The notes under the pieces were generated by a model that saw only the letters and a list, made by a program, of their open reading frames with translations, did not search any database and was not told where the DNA came from. Shown one piece after another: positions 1 through 9,096 of a stretch of 64,000 nt of DNA (its first letter is position 1; each line of letters starts with the position of its first letter). The stretch lies in contig RSEH01000195.1 of NCBI GenBank assembly GCA_006503475.1, positions 26,844 through 90,843 of the forward strand, read 5' to 3'. Position numbers and translations under genes: made by a program. This DNA is from Stentor roeselii. Its lineage: Eukaryota > Ciliophora > Heterotrichea > Heterotrichida > Stentoridae.

Positions 1-84
1 TCTGTCGCGGAATTTACTCGGGATTGGATCATTCTGTCTTTTTTCATTATCGTTGTAATTATACCTGCTTGGATTTCGATTTAG
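1..84 (+). CDS. 3' end of a membrane-protein gene (partial)
   Basis: The first 84 bases read open in frame 1 and end at a TAG. They encode about 27 residues that finish in a strongly hydrophobic stretch (roughly WIILSFFIIVVIIP) followed by a very short tail. The codons use G and C (gcg, cgg, gac-type) more than the AT-rich DNA that follows, and composition changes sharply after the stop. I infer the C-terminal membrane segment of a protein whose body lies upstream of the window. The family cannot be told from this fragment. Confidence 0.45.
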   Translation, partial: SVAEFTRDWIILSFFIIVVIIPAWISI

Positions 85-799
85 ATTTAGAATGGGTTGG
101 AAAAAAAATTGATTTTGATATGGAAATTTTAATGTGATGTAAGTAGATTGGTTTATTTGGATTATTGAATTTGGATTGATTGAGTTTTGATTAATTAATT
201 TGATTTATTGAATGAATTTGGATGATTTAATAACTTTTGGATTATTGAATGCATTTTGGTTGAGTTAAGGAGGTTTAGATTGAGTTTTGATTGATTAATT
301 TTATTTATTGAATGAATTTGGATGATTTAATAACTTTGGATTATTGAATGCATTTTGGTTGAGTTAAGGAAGTTTAATATGGAATTATTTGATTGATTGA
401 ATTAATTTTAACAGTCTTAATTTATGCAGGATTTTTAGATAAAAAGTAATAGGTTTTGATTCAATTTAAATATAGCATATTTGTTATCGTATAAAATTTT
501 AAATTAAATATTCAATTCATCAGAGCTTAAAAATGTAGACTCAGTAAAGCTAGCATCGATTTTGTATTAAATCATTAAATTATAAGAGAAATCATAAATT
601 ACAAGTGTAAATTAAATCTAGAATAAATTATTAAATGTATAAATTTTAATTCTTAAAACTAATAAGAATAGGGTCATACTGGTGAACTGTCGGTATTCTA
701 AAATTATCTAAAAGCTCCTCAGTTTATATAAAACTAGCCATAGTATCAGTCTTCTGAATATTATGGAAATATGGCTATAAAACCTAAGGGATAAGTCTT
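85..799. other. AT-rich intergenic stretch, no gene seen
   Basis: No open frame with coding-like composition appears on either strand. The left half is a T/G-rich low-complexity run built on GATT, TGAATTTGG and TTGAT motifs and includes the 100-bp tandem duplication listed separately. The right half (about 400-780) is plain AT-rich DNA. I saw no tRNA-like B box. Confidence 0.5.
181..379 (+). repeat. Tandem duplication, two copies of about 100 bp
   Basis: Both copies start with TGAGTTTTGAT. Copy 1 runs 181-280 and copy 2 runs 281-379. They differ by a handful of substitutions and one T missing from a T-run in copy 2, so they are about 94% identical by eye. The unit itself contains shorter echoes (TGAATTTGG, GATTATTGAATG). 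It is non-coding and probably arose by slippage or unequal exchange. Confidence 0.8.
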
Positions 800-1129
800 A
801 TGTCAACCTTTGATGAAAACGATTGCACCGGCTTCCGAGCATCACTGCAAAGTTTCAGCACTGTCGGGAGTATGGAACTTGTCGACAGTGTAGCGAGTCC
901 ATTTCCAACAAAATCAGGCCCATTAAAACCAAAAGAATGGAAATCCTTACAAGAAGAGCCATCAGAAGAAACGAGCATTATTTATGCATCGCTTTTTCCA
1001 CGAGTCCTCGACATAATTAAAGAACTGCAAGAAACTCTTCCAGCAGTAAACATAAAAGACGACTACTCCTTGCAGCCGAAGCCAGTTTTTCTTAGAATTC
1101 CTTTAAAAAGGAACACAGTAGTAAGTTAA
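800..1129 (+). CDS. Small hypothetical protein (109 aa)
   Basis: An ATG at 800 opens a 109-residue frame ending at TAA. I recognise no domain. The protein is Ser/Glu/Pro-rich in its first half and has a helical-looking segment near residues 55-75 (YASLFPRVLDIIKELQ). It has no signal peptide or membrane segment. Codon composition is richer in G and C than the flanks, which supports coding. A second overlapping frame (823-1020) looks like a shadow. An intron-driven C-terminal extension cannot be excluded because the last codons read GTAGTAAGTTAA, but no 15-nt GT-AG segment fits. Confidence 0.5.
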   Translation: MSTFDENDCTGFRASLQSFSTVGSMELVDSVASPFPTKSGPLKPKEWKSLQEEPSEETSIIYASLFPRVLDIIKELQETLPAVNIKDDYSLQPKPVFLRIPLKRNTVVS

Positions 1130-1452
1130 TTACATTAAGTAACTTCTCGTAAGGTCTTAAAACCCAGAAAACTGAGAAAAGCCGAAAAAAACTTCATCTA
1201 AAGGTTTCGGTTTTTTATCTTAAAAGGAGAGAACAACGATTTCGATGACGAAACCTGAAATTCTCCTCTTTTCAAAACCTTCAACTTTCGAAAACTTTTC
1301 AATAAAATCATTCAAAAAAATATTTAAATTTATCGACTTCTTCAGATCCACCCAGTCATCATGGCGAATAGAAAATGATTCGAAAGTTTCAATACAAAAT
1401 CATCAATAAAACAATAAAACTCAATACTTTAATCTTCTTTAATCCACCTATA

Positions 1453-2397
1453 ATGGACAACTTCTTATTCGAAGTGATCGAAGCCCCGTTACCTAGAAAA
1501 AAAATCGAACTTGACCTTCTTGCACGTCATAAAAAACTGCAACAAAAGATCGACGCATTAAAAGTGCTAAGATTAAAAGAAGAGTTAAAAAATAACACCT
1601 CGATTCCAACGATAAACCCGACATCTCGTAAGATAGCAAACAAGTCACTTCTCACTTCATCTTCCCGTATGACAAGAACCATGCAAATCTTATCAACGTC
1701 TCGTTTTCTTCCAAGACAAGTCTCAATAAACCTCGACTCTTTAAAATTTGATTCTTCTTCGAATGATTCAAAGCCTTTCGTCCAATCCTATCGCTTCACA
1801 GACGGCGCTTCACCCATGATCGACTTGATAACTTTTCCATCACTCGAAGTGAACCAAGAGCAGTTTTTTCCTTCCGACATTTTAAAAAGAAACGCGTTGC
1901 TTTCTTCTTTAAGAGCCGAGGTCTTTTCCCGAGGATTCTTGAAAGACCCAGAAGAGCCAAAAGAAGCTTCTTTTTCAGGAATCCATGAAAGAGGCCTGGC
2001 CTGGCAACAGAAAAAAAACGCGAGACTTGCTGAGCTTCGATTGAAAAAAGAAGAAAAAGGACTTTCAGGTTGCACTTTTAAACCTGAAGTAAAAAGTCCT
2101 CAGTTCACAGTAAATAAATCTTTACGAACAGCGTCTTCAGACTGTTCATATCTCCAGATTTTCCGGAAAAAACAAGCTTTTCAAGGAAAATCCCGCAGCG
2201 AGAGGAATTTTTCACAAGAGACTAAAGCGTGCACAGCGGTTCACTCAGCTCGAATCAGCATTCATTTAAATTCTGAATCTCCGAAGTACAACTCACTTTG
2301 CCCTGTTAGTTTCCCTTTGTCCATCTCAAACGGCTTACGGTTGCTGAAGAGGTTTTCAAGTAAAAAGTCTCAGAGATTAGCTAAGGCTTTAAATTAA
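1453..2397 (+). CDS. Hypothetical basic protein with a GCTFKPE-type motif (314 aa)
   Basis: The frame is open from 1375, but I place the start at the ATG at 1453. It has the typical A-rich context (CCTATAATGG) and the preceding 26 codons are AT-rich and 5'UTR-like. The protein is basic. An early helix (about residues 10-40) is rich in Lys and Leu. Near residue 200 the segment LAELRLKKEEKGLSGCTFKPEV matches a motif common in ciliate and parasite cytoskeletal or coiled-coil proteins; its function is unknown. The 3' end overlaps the 3' end of the gene on the other strand (2381-2839) by 17 bp. Confidence 0.7.
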   Translation: MDNFLFEVIEAPLPRKKIELDLLARHKKLQQKIDALKVLRLKEELKNNTSIPTINPTSRKIANKSLLTSSSRMTRTMQILSTSRFLPRQVSINLDSLKFDSSSNDSKPFVQSYRFTDGASPMIDLITFPSLEVNQEQFFPSDILKRNALLSSLRAEVFSRGFLKDPEEPKEASFSGIHERGLAWQQKKNARLAELRLKKEEKGLSGCTFKPEVKSPQFTVNKSLRTASSDCSYLQIFRKKQAFQGKSRSERNFSQETKACTAVHSARISIHLNSESPKYNSLCPVSFPLSISNGLRLLKRFSSKKSQRLAKALN

Positions 2398-2839
2398 TTT
2401 CTTTCTCAATCGCGTCGTTGACGTCATCATCATCTGATAAGTGACTTCCATTAACAATCTGAACCATTGGACCTAGTTCATTTGACATCTCCTCGAAAAG
2501 CTTTTGAGTTTTTTCCTCGTGGTCCTGAATGTTTTTTACAGATTTTTTAGAGGATTCTGATTTAGAAATCAAAGTTTTTAAGTAAGATAGTTCAGATTCG
2601 TATTGTTCGACGAGTTTTCTCTTTGTCTCGCGCTCGCGCTCGAGTTCTTTTTTTAGATAAGAAGTGTCTTTTGGCTCTTCTCGGTAGAGTGACACGTCTT
2701 TTTTGTTTTCTAACTCGTCTGTTGCGAGTTCTTCGTATTTCTTCGGGTTGTTCAGGGACTGGACATGTTTTCCGTAGAGGTAACTGAGACCTCCTGTGAG
2801 AAAAACGAAGATTATCCAGAGCAATGTGCTGTTTTCCAT
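2381..2839 (-). CDS. Single-pass membrane protein with coiled coil (152 aa)
   Basis: Residues 6-24 form an N-terminal hydrophobic segment (LLWIIFVFLTGGLSYLYG-like), so the protein is probably a signal-anchored membrane protein. Residues about 60-125 are highly charged and likely coiled coil (LKKELERERETKRKLVEQYE). The tail is acidic (DDDDVNDAIEKE). I recognise no family. The CDS is convergent with the gene at 1453-2397 and the two reading frames overlap by 17 bp at their stops. Confidence 0.65.
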   Translation of the reverse strand: MENSTLLWIIFVFLTGGLSYLYGKHVQSLNNPKKYEELATDELENKKDVSLYREEPKDTSYLKKELERERETKRKLVEQYESELSYLKTLISKSESSKKSVKNIQDHEEKTQKLFEEMSNELGPMVQIVNGSHLSDDDDVNDAIEKEINLKP

Positions 2840-2866
2840 GATTTATTGCAATTTTAAGAGTGATTT

Positions 2867-3718
2867 TTAGAGGAAGGTGAAAGACCCTGCTCGAAGATGA
2901 AATTTTCCTGTGTTAAACAATGAGTGGAATAAAAGTGGAAAGGCTAAAGCCCAGAAAAAGCAGAAAATCACGAAAAAGGTCTTGTTTCTTGATAAAAAAA
3001 CTGTCAAGATCTTTAAAGGTTCCAGTTGGAGCTTTTTATTCATCGTTGCGAGAACCTTCGCCACCCAGACTAGGCCAACAGCATAAGTGGAAGACATGGT
3101 CAGTATTACAGTCAAAGGCATTTCTGATGCCCAGATGTTGAAATTTACCCAAGTTATAAATACAGCTCGAAACAATACAAAAAGATAGGCAAAAGCATTC
3201 TCAGTGACTTTATAAAGCCAGGTGTTGGATTTTCCTTGCATTGATAAGATTTTGTTCACCTTCAGCAGAGGATTTGTCCCTTCTGTTAAGATGATGCAAA
3301 CTAATTGATTTTTACTGGTAGCTGAAGAGCCTCCGATGTCAGAGACAGTCATGACAGTGGCTCCCAAAACAACAAGAACATGATGAGCTCGCATAGACCA
3401 ATCATGAAATCCGAAGACTTCAGCATAAAAAAAATCATAAATCAAATATCCAATAGTGTTCTAAGTACCTTTCACCGACAAGAGGAAAACATGTAAACTG
3501 TTAGTCTTCGCATTATAGTCCACTCCTCCTTCAAAGCAATACAACCCGAAGCTAAAACCCGTTGCAAGACTCGCATGAAGTAAAGAAACATGCTGCCCGA
3601 CGTAGTTCCACCCATCAACCCTCGACATTCCATTCGGTATTTTTAACACCCAGGCGATACCGGCTGAGCTACCCAGATAAAACAGTAAAAACAGTGAAAT
3701 AACTGCAAAACTCTCCAT
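2867..3718 (-). CDS. TLC-domain (TLCD4/TMEM56-like) membrane protein, one 15-nt intron
   Basis: Exon 1 is 3718-3476 and exon 2 is 3460-2867, joined across a 15-nt intron at 3461-3475, giving 278 aa. Without splicing the frame stops at a TAG inside the intron. The joined protein has about six hydrophobic segments. The stretch GYLIYDFFYAEVFGFHDWSM then RAHHVLVVLG contains the His pair typical of TRAM-LAG1-CLN8 (TLC) domains, which act in ER lipid metabolism or transport. It most resembles the TMEM56/TLCD4 group rather than ceramide synthase, since no homeobox-like part is present. The start codon lies 17 bp from the start of the divergent small gene at 3736. Confidence 0.75.
3461..3475 (-). other. 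15-nt spliceosomal intron
   Basis: On the minus strand the intron reads GTGAAAGGTACTTAG. Its removal joins ...FLLS to NTIGYLIYD... in frame and removes a TAG stop, restoring a continuous TLC domain. It has A at position 10. Confidence 0.85.
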
Positions 3719-3735
3719 TTATCCATCCTAATAAA

Positions 3736-3942
3736 ATGAATTCGTTATCAGATCTCAACTCTCTCCTGCTCACGAAATTTCCTCCAGGTATCAAAATAAT
3801 CCTTTCACAATTGCCATTTCCCGAATACTCCCTTCTTCTCTCTTTTTTTCTCTCCATCCTCGGACTGATCCTTCTCATCTCAGCTCTTCGATACTCGCCA
3901 GGAAGACACATTCCTGAAGGACTAAAAAAGAAAAAAGCTTAG
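3736..3942 (+). CDS. Small single-pass membrane protein (68 aa)
   Basis: An ATG with context AATAAAATG opens 68 codons ending in TAG. Residues about 30-52 are a clear hydrophobic helix (SLLLSFFLSILGLILLISAL) followed by a basic tail ending KKKKA, which could act as a dilysine-like ER signal (inference). It starts 17 bp from the divergent TLC gene and stops 9 bp before the eIF3c start. I recognise no family. The coding-like composition makes it likely real, but it is short. Confidence 0.55.
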   Translation: MNSLSDLNSLLLTKFPPGIKIILSQLPFPEYSLLLSFFLSILGLILLISALRYSPGRHIPEGLKKKKA

Positions 3943-3951
3943 GTAATAAAA

Positions 3952-6429
3952 ATGGCTTCGCGTTTTCAACTCGTGGATTCCGAAGAGTCTGAGTACTCAG
4001 AAGAAGAGTCAGACGAAAGGCAACGCATTGAAGACCGACGCCAGTTGTTCGACGACAGCTCTGACGATGAGGAAGAAACTCGAGTGGTTAAAACACAGAA
4101 GGAAAAAAGATGGGAAGTCCTTCAAGGTCATTGTGCGAAAATCAAGAACAAGCTTAAAATTTTAGATTATATTGGAACTGTCAATGAGTATGAAGAGCTA
4201 CTTAAACAAATTGCGAAGTCGGAAAATGTCATTCATGCTGAAGGACTTCCTGTGTTTTGTGCCAGGACTTTTGTTAGACTTGAAGATGCTGTTAACTCAG
4301 TCACTAAAGAGGCTCAGAAGAAGATGAATACTAATAATGCAAAGTCTTTCACTAAACTTAAAATTCAACTTAAGAAGAATCGTCCTCAGTTTGAAGAAAA
4401 AATTAATGCTTTTAGAGCCAATCCTGTTGAAAGTGAAGTCAGTGATCAGGAAAGTGTCGAGGCTGAAGATGAGAAGAAGGTTAAGAAAAATAATAAGAAA
4501 AGTGAAAGTGAGGAGGATGAAGAGGAGGAAGGGTCTGAAGAGGAAGAGGATGATAGTGAAGAATGGGGAGAAGGCAGTGATGATGATGATGATGACAGTG
4601 AAATTGACGAGGAAAGGGAAGAAGAAAGAAGTAGACCAGTTGATCCTCAAGAACGAAGAAGATTCTGGGAAATCAAAGATAAACCTGAAAAAAAGATCGA
4701 AAAAAAAGAAGGTGAAGATGCAAGCAAAAAGCCTAAAGGACCTATTAAAGAAGGTAAAAAGATAGACGTGAAAGAAGTAAAAAAAGAAGTCTTCACCACA
4801 GAAAGCATCTCAGCGAAAATCAAGGAAATCCAGGAAAAAAGAGTAAAAAAAGTAACAAATTCCGAACTTTTCATCCCGGAGTTAAAAACTCTTCTGACTC
4901 ACTGCAAAGACTCAGAACTAACCCTTCAGATCTTAAACCTGCTGGTTTTAATCGAGTTCGAAACAGCGAAAGACACGATTTCAGTGATAATGCCAAGAGA
5001 AACCTGGCTTTCAATAGTAGACTACATGCACCAGATCCTAACGATTTACATTCCAAAGTATCCAGTTCCTGAAGACTTAGACGAGACAAGACGTTCAATA
5101 ATCCTGTCGATGTCTCTTCGAGTAGAGCGTCTTTCAAGTGAGTTGACAAAAGCATTTAAAAGCTTAGACACGAAATCTGTTCAATACAGTCAACGTCTTT
5201 TAGACAACATCCAACTAAGCAAGTTAATAAAACACGCTTATTCCTTCCTTGAGTCAATAAAAGACAGTCAAAAACTATCAAAACTAGCAGAGTTAAGTAT
5301 TTACCAAATTCACTACATCCACGACGACATCCTCCAAGAAATGAGAGAAAAATCAAAAAATCACTCAAGTGACTTATTCTACTCAGTAACCGATTCCCAG
5401 AAGTACGTGAACGACATGGCTGAAATCGTCTTCAATCATGGAGAACCCACTCAAAAAATCATCACTGCCCTCATGGTCAGTTTTCATCATGCCTTACACG
5501 GACGGTATGAACAAGCCAAGCAACTTTTCCTACAAGCAAACACTTCCACTTGTCAAAGTGACTTAGCAGTACAGGTCTTTACAAATCGAGTCGTGGTGCA
5601 AATCGGTCTCGCTGCTTTTTACAATGGAAAAGTCGCTGAAGCCTTCAACAGTTTAAATGAAATCGTCTCCACTCATCGACTGAAAGAACTTCTTGCACAG
5701 ACTCTCAGTGCCAATAAAGACAAGTCAACAATTCATGAAGACCGAAAACGGGCAATTCCGTATCACATGCATATAAACACTGACGTTGTTGAAACTGTTT
5801 ACTTTATCTGTGCAATGATCCTTGATGTGCCTAAAATGGTCATGAACCCTGAAGACCCTGATAAATTCACTCTTTCTAAGTACTTCAAAAAACTTCTTAG
5901 CTTTCATGAACGGCAAGCTTCTTCTGGACTTACTGAAAGTTTCAGGGAGTTCATCATTATGGCAACGCAGAAATTGAGAAGAGGGTATTGGAAGGAAGCT
6001 TTTGATATTCTGGAAAATCTTTATACTTGGAAACATGTGCCTAGAGCTCAGAGTGTCAAACTTTTAATGCTGGAAAATATGAAAAAAGCAGGAATGATCA
6101 CGTTTTTAGTCACTTATGGAGATTTGTATGAAAACTTCTCTAAACAACAGCTTAGTGAAAAGTTTGGACTTGAGAAGAAAGAGGTTGTTAAGGTCATTAA
6201 TCCTCTTATTTTGAATGGAGAAATCATGGCTTTTTGGGATGGAGACTTCTTGAATCTTAAAGTTCCTGCTGGGAATAAAAATGACTTTGGAAGTGATAAG
6301 AAAGATAAAATTGCTGCTGGGGAACATAATGAACTGATTAATGACTTCGCTCAGTTTTTGCAAAAATTTGGAGATGGGTTCAAGGTTGTTGCAAATAAAA
6401 AGAAAAAGACTTTGAGGAGGTTAGCCTAG
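3952..6429 (+). CDS. EIF3C: Eukaryotic translation initiation factor 3 subunit C
   Basis: The 825-aa protein has the layout of eIF3c (Nip1). The N-terminus is acidic and Ser-rich (SEESEYSEEESDE). A conserved helical block at about residues 55-140 (RWEVLQGHCAKIKNKLKILD; EGLPVFCARTF) is followed by a long Glu/Asp/Lys tract at about 160-235, an FWEIKDKPEKK segment, an alpha-helical TPR-like body, and a C-terminal PCI domain at about 640-790 (LSEKFGLEKKEVVKVINPLI). eIF3c is a scaffold subunit that helps bring the 43S complex to mRNA in the cytoplasm. Length is close to the usual 800-900 aa. The start has the context GGTAATAAAAATGG, only 9 bp after the previous stop. Codon usage switches between T-ending and C/A-ending blocks inside the gene. 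Confidence 0.92.
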   Translation: MASRFQLVDSEESEYSEEESDERQRIEDRRQLFDDSSDDEEETRVVKTQKEKRWEVLQGHCAKIKNKLKILDYIGTVNEYEELLKQIAKSENVIHAEGLPVFCARTFVRLEDAVNSVTKEAQKKMNTNNAKSFTKLKIQLKKNRPQFEEKINAFRANPVESEVSDQESVEAEDEKKVKKNNKKSESEEDEEEEGSEEEEDDSEEWGEGSDDDDDDSEIDEEREEERSRPVDPQERRRFWEIKDKPEKKIEKKEGEDASKKPKGPIKEGKKIDVKEVKKEVFTTESISAKIKEIQEKRVKKVTNSELFIPELKTLLTHCKDSELTLQILNLLVLIEFETAKDTISVIMPRETWLSIVDYMHQILTIYIPKYPVPEDLDETRRSIILSMSLRVERLSSELTKAFKSLDTKSVQYSQRLLDNIQLSKLIKHAYSFLESIKDSQKLSKLAELSIYQIHYIHDDILQEMREKSKNHSSDLFYSVTDSQKYVNDMAEIVFNHGEPTQKIITALMVSFHHALHGRYEQAKQLFLQANTSTCQSDLAVQVFTNRVVVQIGLAAFYNGKVAEAFNSLNEIVSTHRLKELLAQTLSANKDKSTIHEDRKRAIPYHMHINTDVVETVYFICAMILDVPKMVMNPEDPDKFTLSKYFKKLLSFHERQASSGLTESFREFIIMATQKLRRGYWKEAFDILENLYTWKHVPRAQSVKLLMLENMKKAGMITFLVTYGDLYENFSKQQLSEKFGLEKKEVVKVINPLILNGEIMAFWDGDFLNLKVPAGNKNDFGSDKKDKIAAGEHNELINDFAQFLQKFGDGFKVVANKKKKTLRRLA

Positions 6430-6648
6430 AATAATAGATGATTATGGCTTGAGGTTTTTTTTTGGGTTTTTTTTTGGTGATTTGATTAAATGATTTAAAA
6501 TTTGGGTGTTATCTTAGAATTATTTTTCTTTATCAGTTGATTTATCAAATGTAGACATGATGCTAATTTTGATAAAAGAATAATATTTTATTTTGGATAT
6601 GGAGTTGGTAGATAATGCGAGAGACTGATAAAGATCTAATACATAAAA

Positions 6649-9096
6649 ATGATCATTACATCTACCCAAATTCTTTACCTAACATCAATCGCACTAACAG
6701 TAATGAGTCTAAAACCGAACTCCAAGTGTTCCGAATGTTATTCTCAACGACCAGACGATTTCCTCCTCTGTGCAAAGAATCACTGTAAATCTGAAATCCT
6801 CTCAAAAGAAATCTTATCTTCCCACAAAAGTCTTCATTCCAGCAACTGTGATCTCTGCATAAAAAACTCAAAAGAAGCTTACTCCTTATGCATTCTTCTA
6901 AACTGTTCATCAGAAATCACATCAAAAGCCTTAGATTTATCAATAGTCCATCCTTGGCAACTGATCCACATGTTCCCGACAGAAATCTCCTCATGTAAGA
7001 CCTGTCTTGAGACAATGCAATCAAAAGATGCCCTTGTTTCATGTTCTTTCTTTTCATGCAAAATTCAAAAGTCATCAATTCTGGCGAAGTCTAAAACTCT
7101 TGAAACCAGTTGTAAGTCTTGTGAAGGTCTCGAAGGACAAGACTTTAAAAACTGCGCATTTTTGTATTGCCGAAAAGAAACTGCTCAGGTGTTAATTGAC
7201 GACTACGGCACTGTGAGTCCTTTATCAGATCAATGTATAAACTACTGTTACAGAAAAACACTAAAAGATTCATCTGACTACTTCGAATGTCATGCTGAAC
7301 TTTGTGGAAATTCTAAAAATGTGATTGAAATGATGAAAGAATTAAAATTTTCTAAAAATTCTAAATGTGAGGACTGTCAAGTCCTATTCAATGGTCCTTC
7401 TTTAAGCACTTGTCAGTCAGTTTTTTGCAACTTTCCTCAATTTTCCAGTTTACATGAAAAGAAATTGAAAATTTTCGCAGTTTTTCCGAAATTTTACTCG
7501 AAATGTGCGGCTTGTTCTGGGTTTTCAGAGCAGTCGTTGAAAGTTTGTATTGCTAGAAATTGTGGAAAGGAATTTCAAGGTTTTTTTAATGACCGGCTGG
7601 CGACTCTGGATGATTTTTGCGACTTTCCTTGTGAGGATATGTTTAGAAAAGGGTTTTTTAGCTTTTTAGATCTGTTTGAATGCTTGATTAAAGAATGTGA
7701 AAAGGAAATGTTAGAGGTTTATGATGCTCAATTCGCTTCTCGAGTAGATGAACAGTTTTACTGTTCTCACTGTCACTCGAAGCAAGGGTTTTATGATTTA
7801 GAGGATGGAGACTTATCTTGCGCATTTTGTTATAAAGACGTGTTGGATTCGAATTTAATGAACAAAAAACTCAGTTTTAAAGATTTTAATAAATTTGAAG
7901 AAAATGAGGATGAAATAGTTGAATTTTTAAGAAATTTTAGAACAAAGAAAGAATTCAATCTTGTGTTTTTTTATATTTTCAATGATCCGACTGTTCTACT
8001 CGTAAAAAAATTTGATCTTTTGGATGGTGACAAGAAAAGAGATATTTCTGGGTTCATTTACAGAAATTTAGAACTCAATCAGAAGAATGAATTTGCAATA
8101 TGTGAACCATGCAAAAAATACAAAGGAAAAGAATTTTATGCTTGCTTTAACTGGTTTTGTCAGGGATTTGATAGTAAACTTGTGAAAGATGAATGCTGTA
8201 AGAGGTATTCACTGGTTCATCCTGGTAATCAGAAGAACTTTTTAGATGCTGTGATTAAAAACTGCCGAATTAGTGCATATGAAGCAAAATTTAACATGAT
8301 CAGGCACTATAATATTCATAACCTCGCAACTTCTATGGACCAAACAACTAAAAATCTACTCTGTGGTATAAATCTCAACAAAAAACCTCTAAATCTTTGC
8401 AGCCAAACGTCATCAATCTCAAAACCATCAAATCAAACCCTAAAATCAAAAGAATCCTGCAGATCTCTCTGCTTTTACGAGTCTTTCGGTCTATTTAACC
8501 AGTTCTTTAGAGACTGCACTAAAAAATGCTCAAAAAAAGTGATCCAATCCAACAAAAAAGATTTCTGTGACAAATGTTGGGATGATTACGACAAAAAAAT
8601 CATGTCAAATGACGATTTTCTAGAATTTACCAAGTTTTATTGCAGAAGCCAAATTGAAGGACTTTCAGCTAGTCTTTTAAATAAAGAACAAAAAATGGAA
8701 AATTGTGATTCTTGCTTAAAATTCAATGAAGAAGATTTGATTTTAGAATGCGTTCAAAAGTACTGCTCCCAAGAAATAACAATTGAAAAGTTGGCATTTC
8801 TAAAAAATTCATATGAAAATCATACATTTTGCAGTAAATGTTTGAATTTTAAAAATGAAACTGAAGAAAAATTGAATTCAAGTAGGTTTCATCGTTGTCT
8901 TCAGCAGTTCTGTGCTTTGGAAATAATGCGAAACTTTAAAGAATTTAAAACAAGCAAAGTAATTTCATCTGGTAAGTCATTTCTTGTATTTATTTTTAGT
9001 GTATCTTTGACCCTGGTGATTTTTTTAATATATTTTTCATTGAAGAAAGTAAAAAAATCTAATGATTCTCTTTTAGAAAAGCCTTTGATTAGTTAA
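6649..9096 (+). CDS. Cysteine-rich type I membrane protein with about 14 CxxC...Cx4C modules (815 aa)
   Basis: An N-terminal hydrophobic signal-like segment (about residues 4-21, ILYLTSIALTVMS) and a C-terminal membrane helix (about 772-795, FLVFIFSVSLTLVIFLIYF) followed by a short basic tail suggest type I topology. Between them lie about 14 repeats of a module with C-x2-C (sometimes x3), a spacer of roughly 9 to 22 residues, then C-x4-C (sometimes x3). Examples are KCSECYSQRPDDFLLCAKNHC-type, KCEDC...CQSVFC, NCDSC...CVQKYC and FCSKC...CLQQFC. Each module looks like a helical hairpin with two disulfides (inference, similar in spacing logic to alpha-hairpinins). I know no named family with this arrangement. 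It may be a surface or secretory-pathway protein. The ORF is unusually AT-rich. Confidence 0.75.
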   Translation: MIITSTQILYLTSIALTVMSLKPNSKCSECYSQRPDDFLLCAKNHCKSEILSKEILSSHKSLHSSNCDLCIKNSKEAYSLCILLNCSSEITSKALDLSIVHPWQLIHMFPTEISSCKTCLETMQSKDALVSCSFFSCKIQKSSILAKSKTLETSCKSCEGLEGQDFKNCAFLYCRKETAQVLIDDYGTVSPLSDQCINYCYRKTLKDSSDYFECHAELCGNSKNVIEMMKELKFSKNSKCEDCQVLFNGPSLSTCQSVFCNFPQFSSLHEKKLKIFAVFPKFYSKCAACSGFSEQSLKVCIARNCGKEFQGFFNDRLATLDDFCDFPCEDMFRKGFFSFLDLFECLIKECEKEMLEVYDAQFASRVDEQFYCSHCHSKQGFYDLEDGDLSCAFCYKDVLDSNLMNKKLSFKDFNKFEENEDEIVEFLRNFRTKKEFNLVFFYIFNDPTVLLVKKFDLLDGDKKRDISGFIYRNLELNQKNEFAICEPCKKYKGKEFYACFNWFCQGFDSKLVKDECCKRYSLVHPGNQKNFLDAVIKNCRISAYEAKFNMIRHYNIHNLATSMDQTTKNLLCGINLNKKPLNLCSQTSSISKPSNQTLKSKESCRSLCFYESFGLFNQFFRDCTKKCSKKVIQSNKKDFCDKCWDDYDKKIMSNDDFLEFTKFYCRSQIEGLSASLLNKEQKMENCDSCLKFNEEDLILECVQKYCSQEITIEKLAFLKNSYENHTFCSKCLNFKNETEEKLNSSRFHRCLQQFCALEIMRNFKEFKTSKVISSGKSFLVFIFSVSLTLVIFLIYFSLKKVKKSNDSLLEKPLIS

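Noticed and set aside
784-1020. Alternative frames overlapping the gene at 800-1129
   Set aside because: The minus frame 784-978 and plus frame 823-1020 are shorter, lack the preferred start context and overlap the longer frame.
1188-1220. Hairpin around GCCGAAA and TTTCGGT after the small gene at 800
   Set aside because: The stem needs a G-T pair and is short. Nothing known for this lineage supports a terminator of this type.
3669-3911. 80-codon minus-strand frame opposite the small membrane gene
   Set aside because: It overlaps the better-supported 3736-3942 gene and the TLC start, and its product shows no domain or sensible start.
5386-5400. 15-nt GT...AG segment inside eIF3c (GTAACCGATTCCCAG)
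   Set aside because: It lies in frame without a stop and lacks the A at position 10 seen in all supported introns, so I keep it as coding. RNA data could overturn this.
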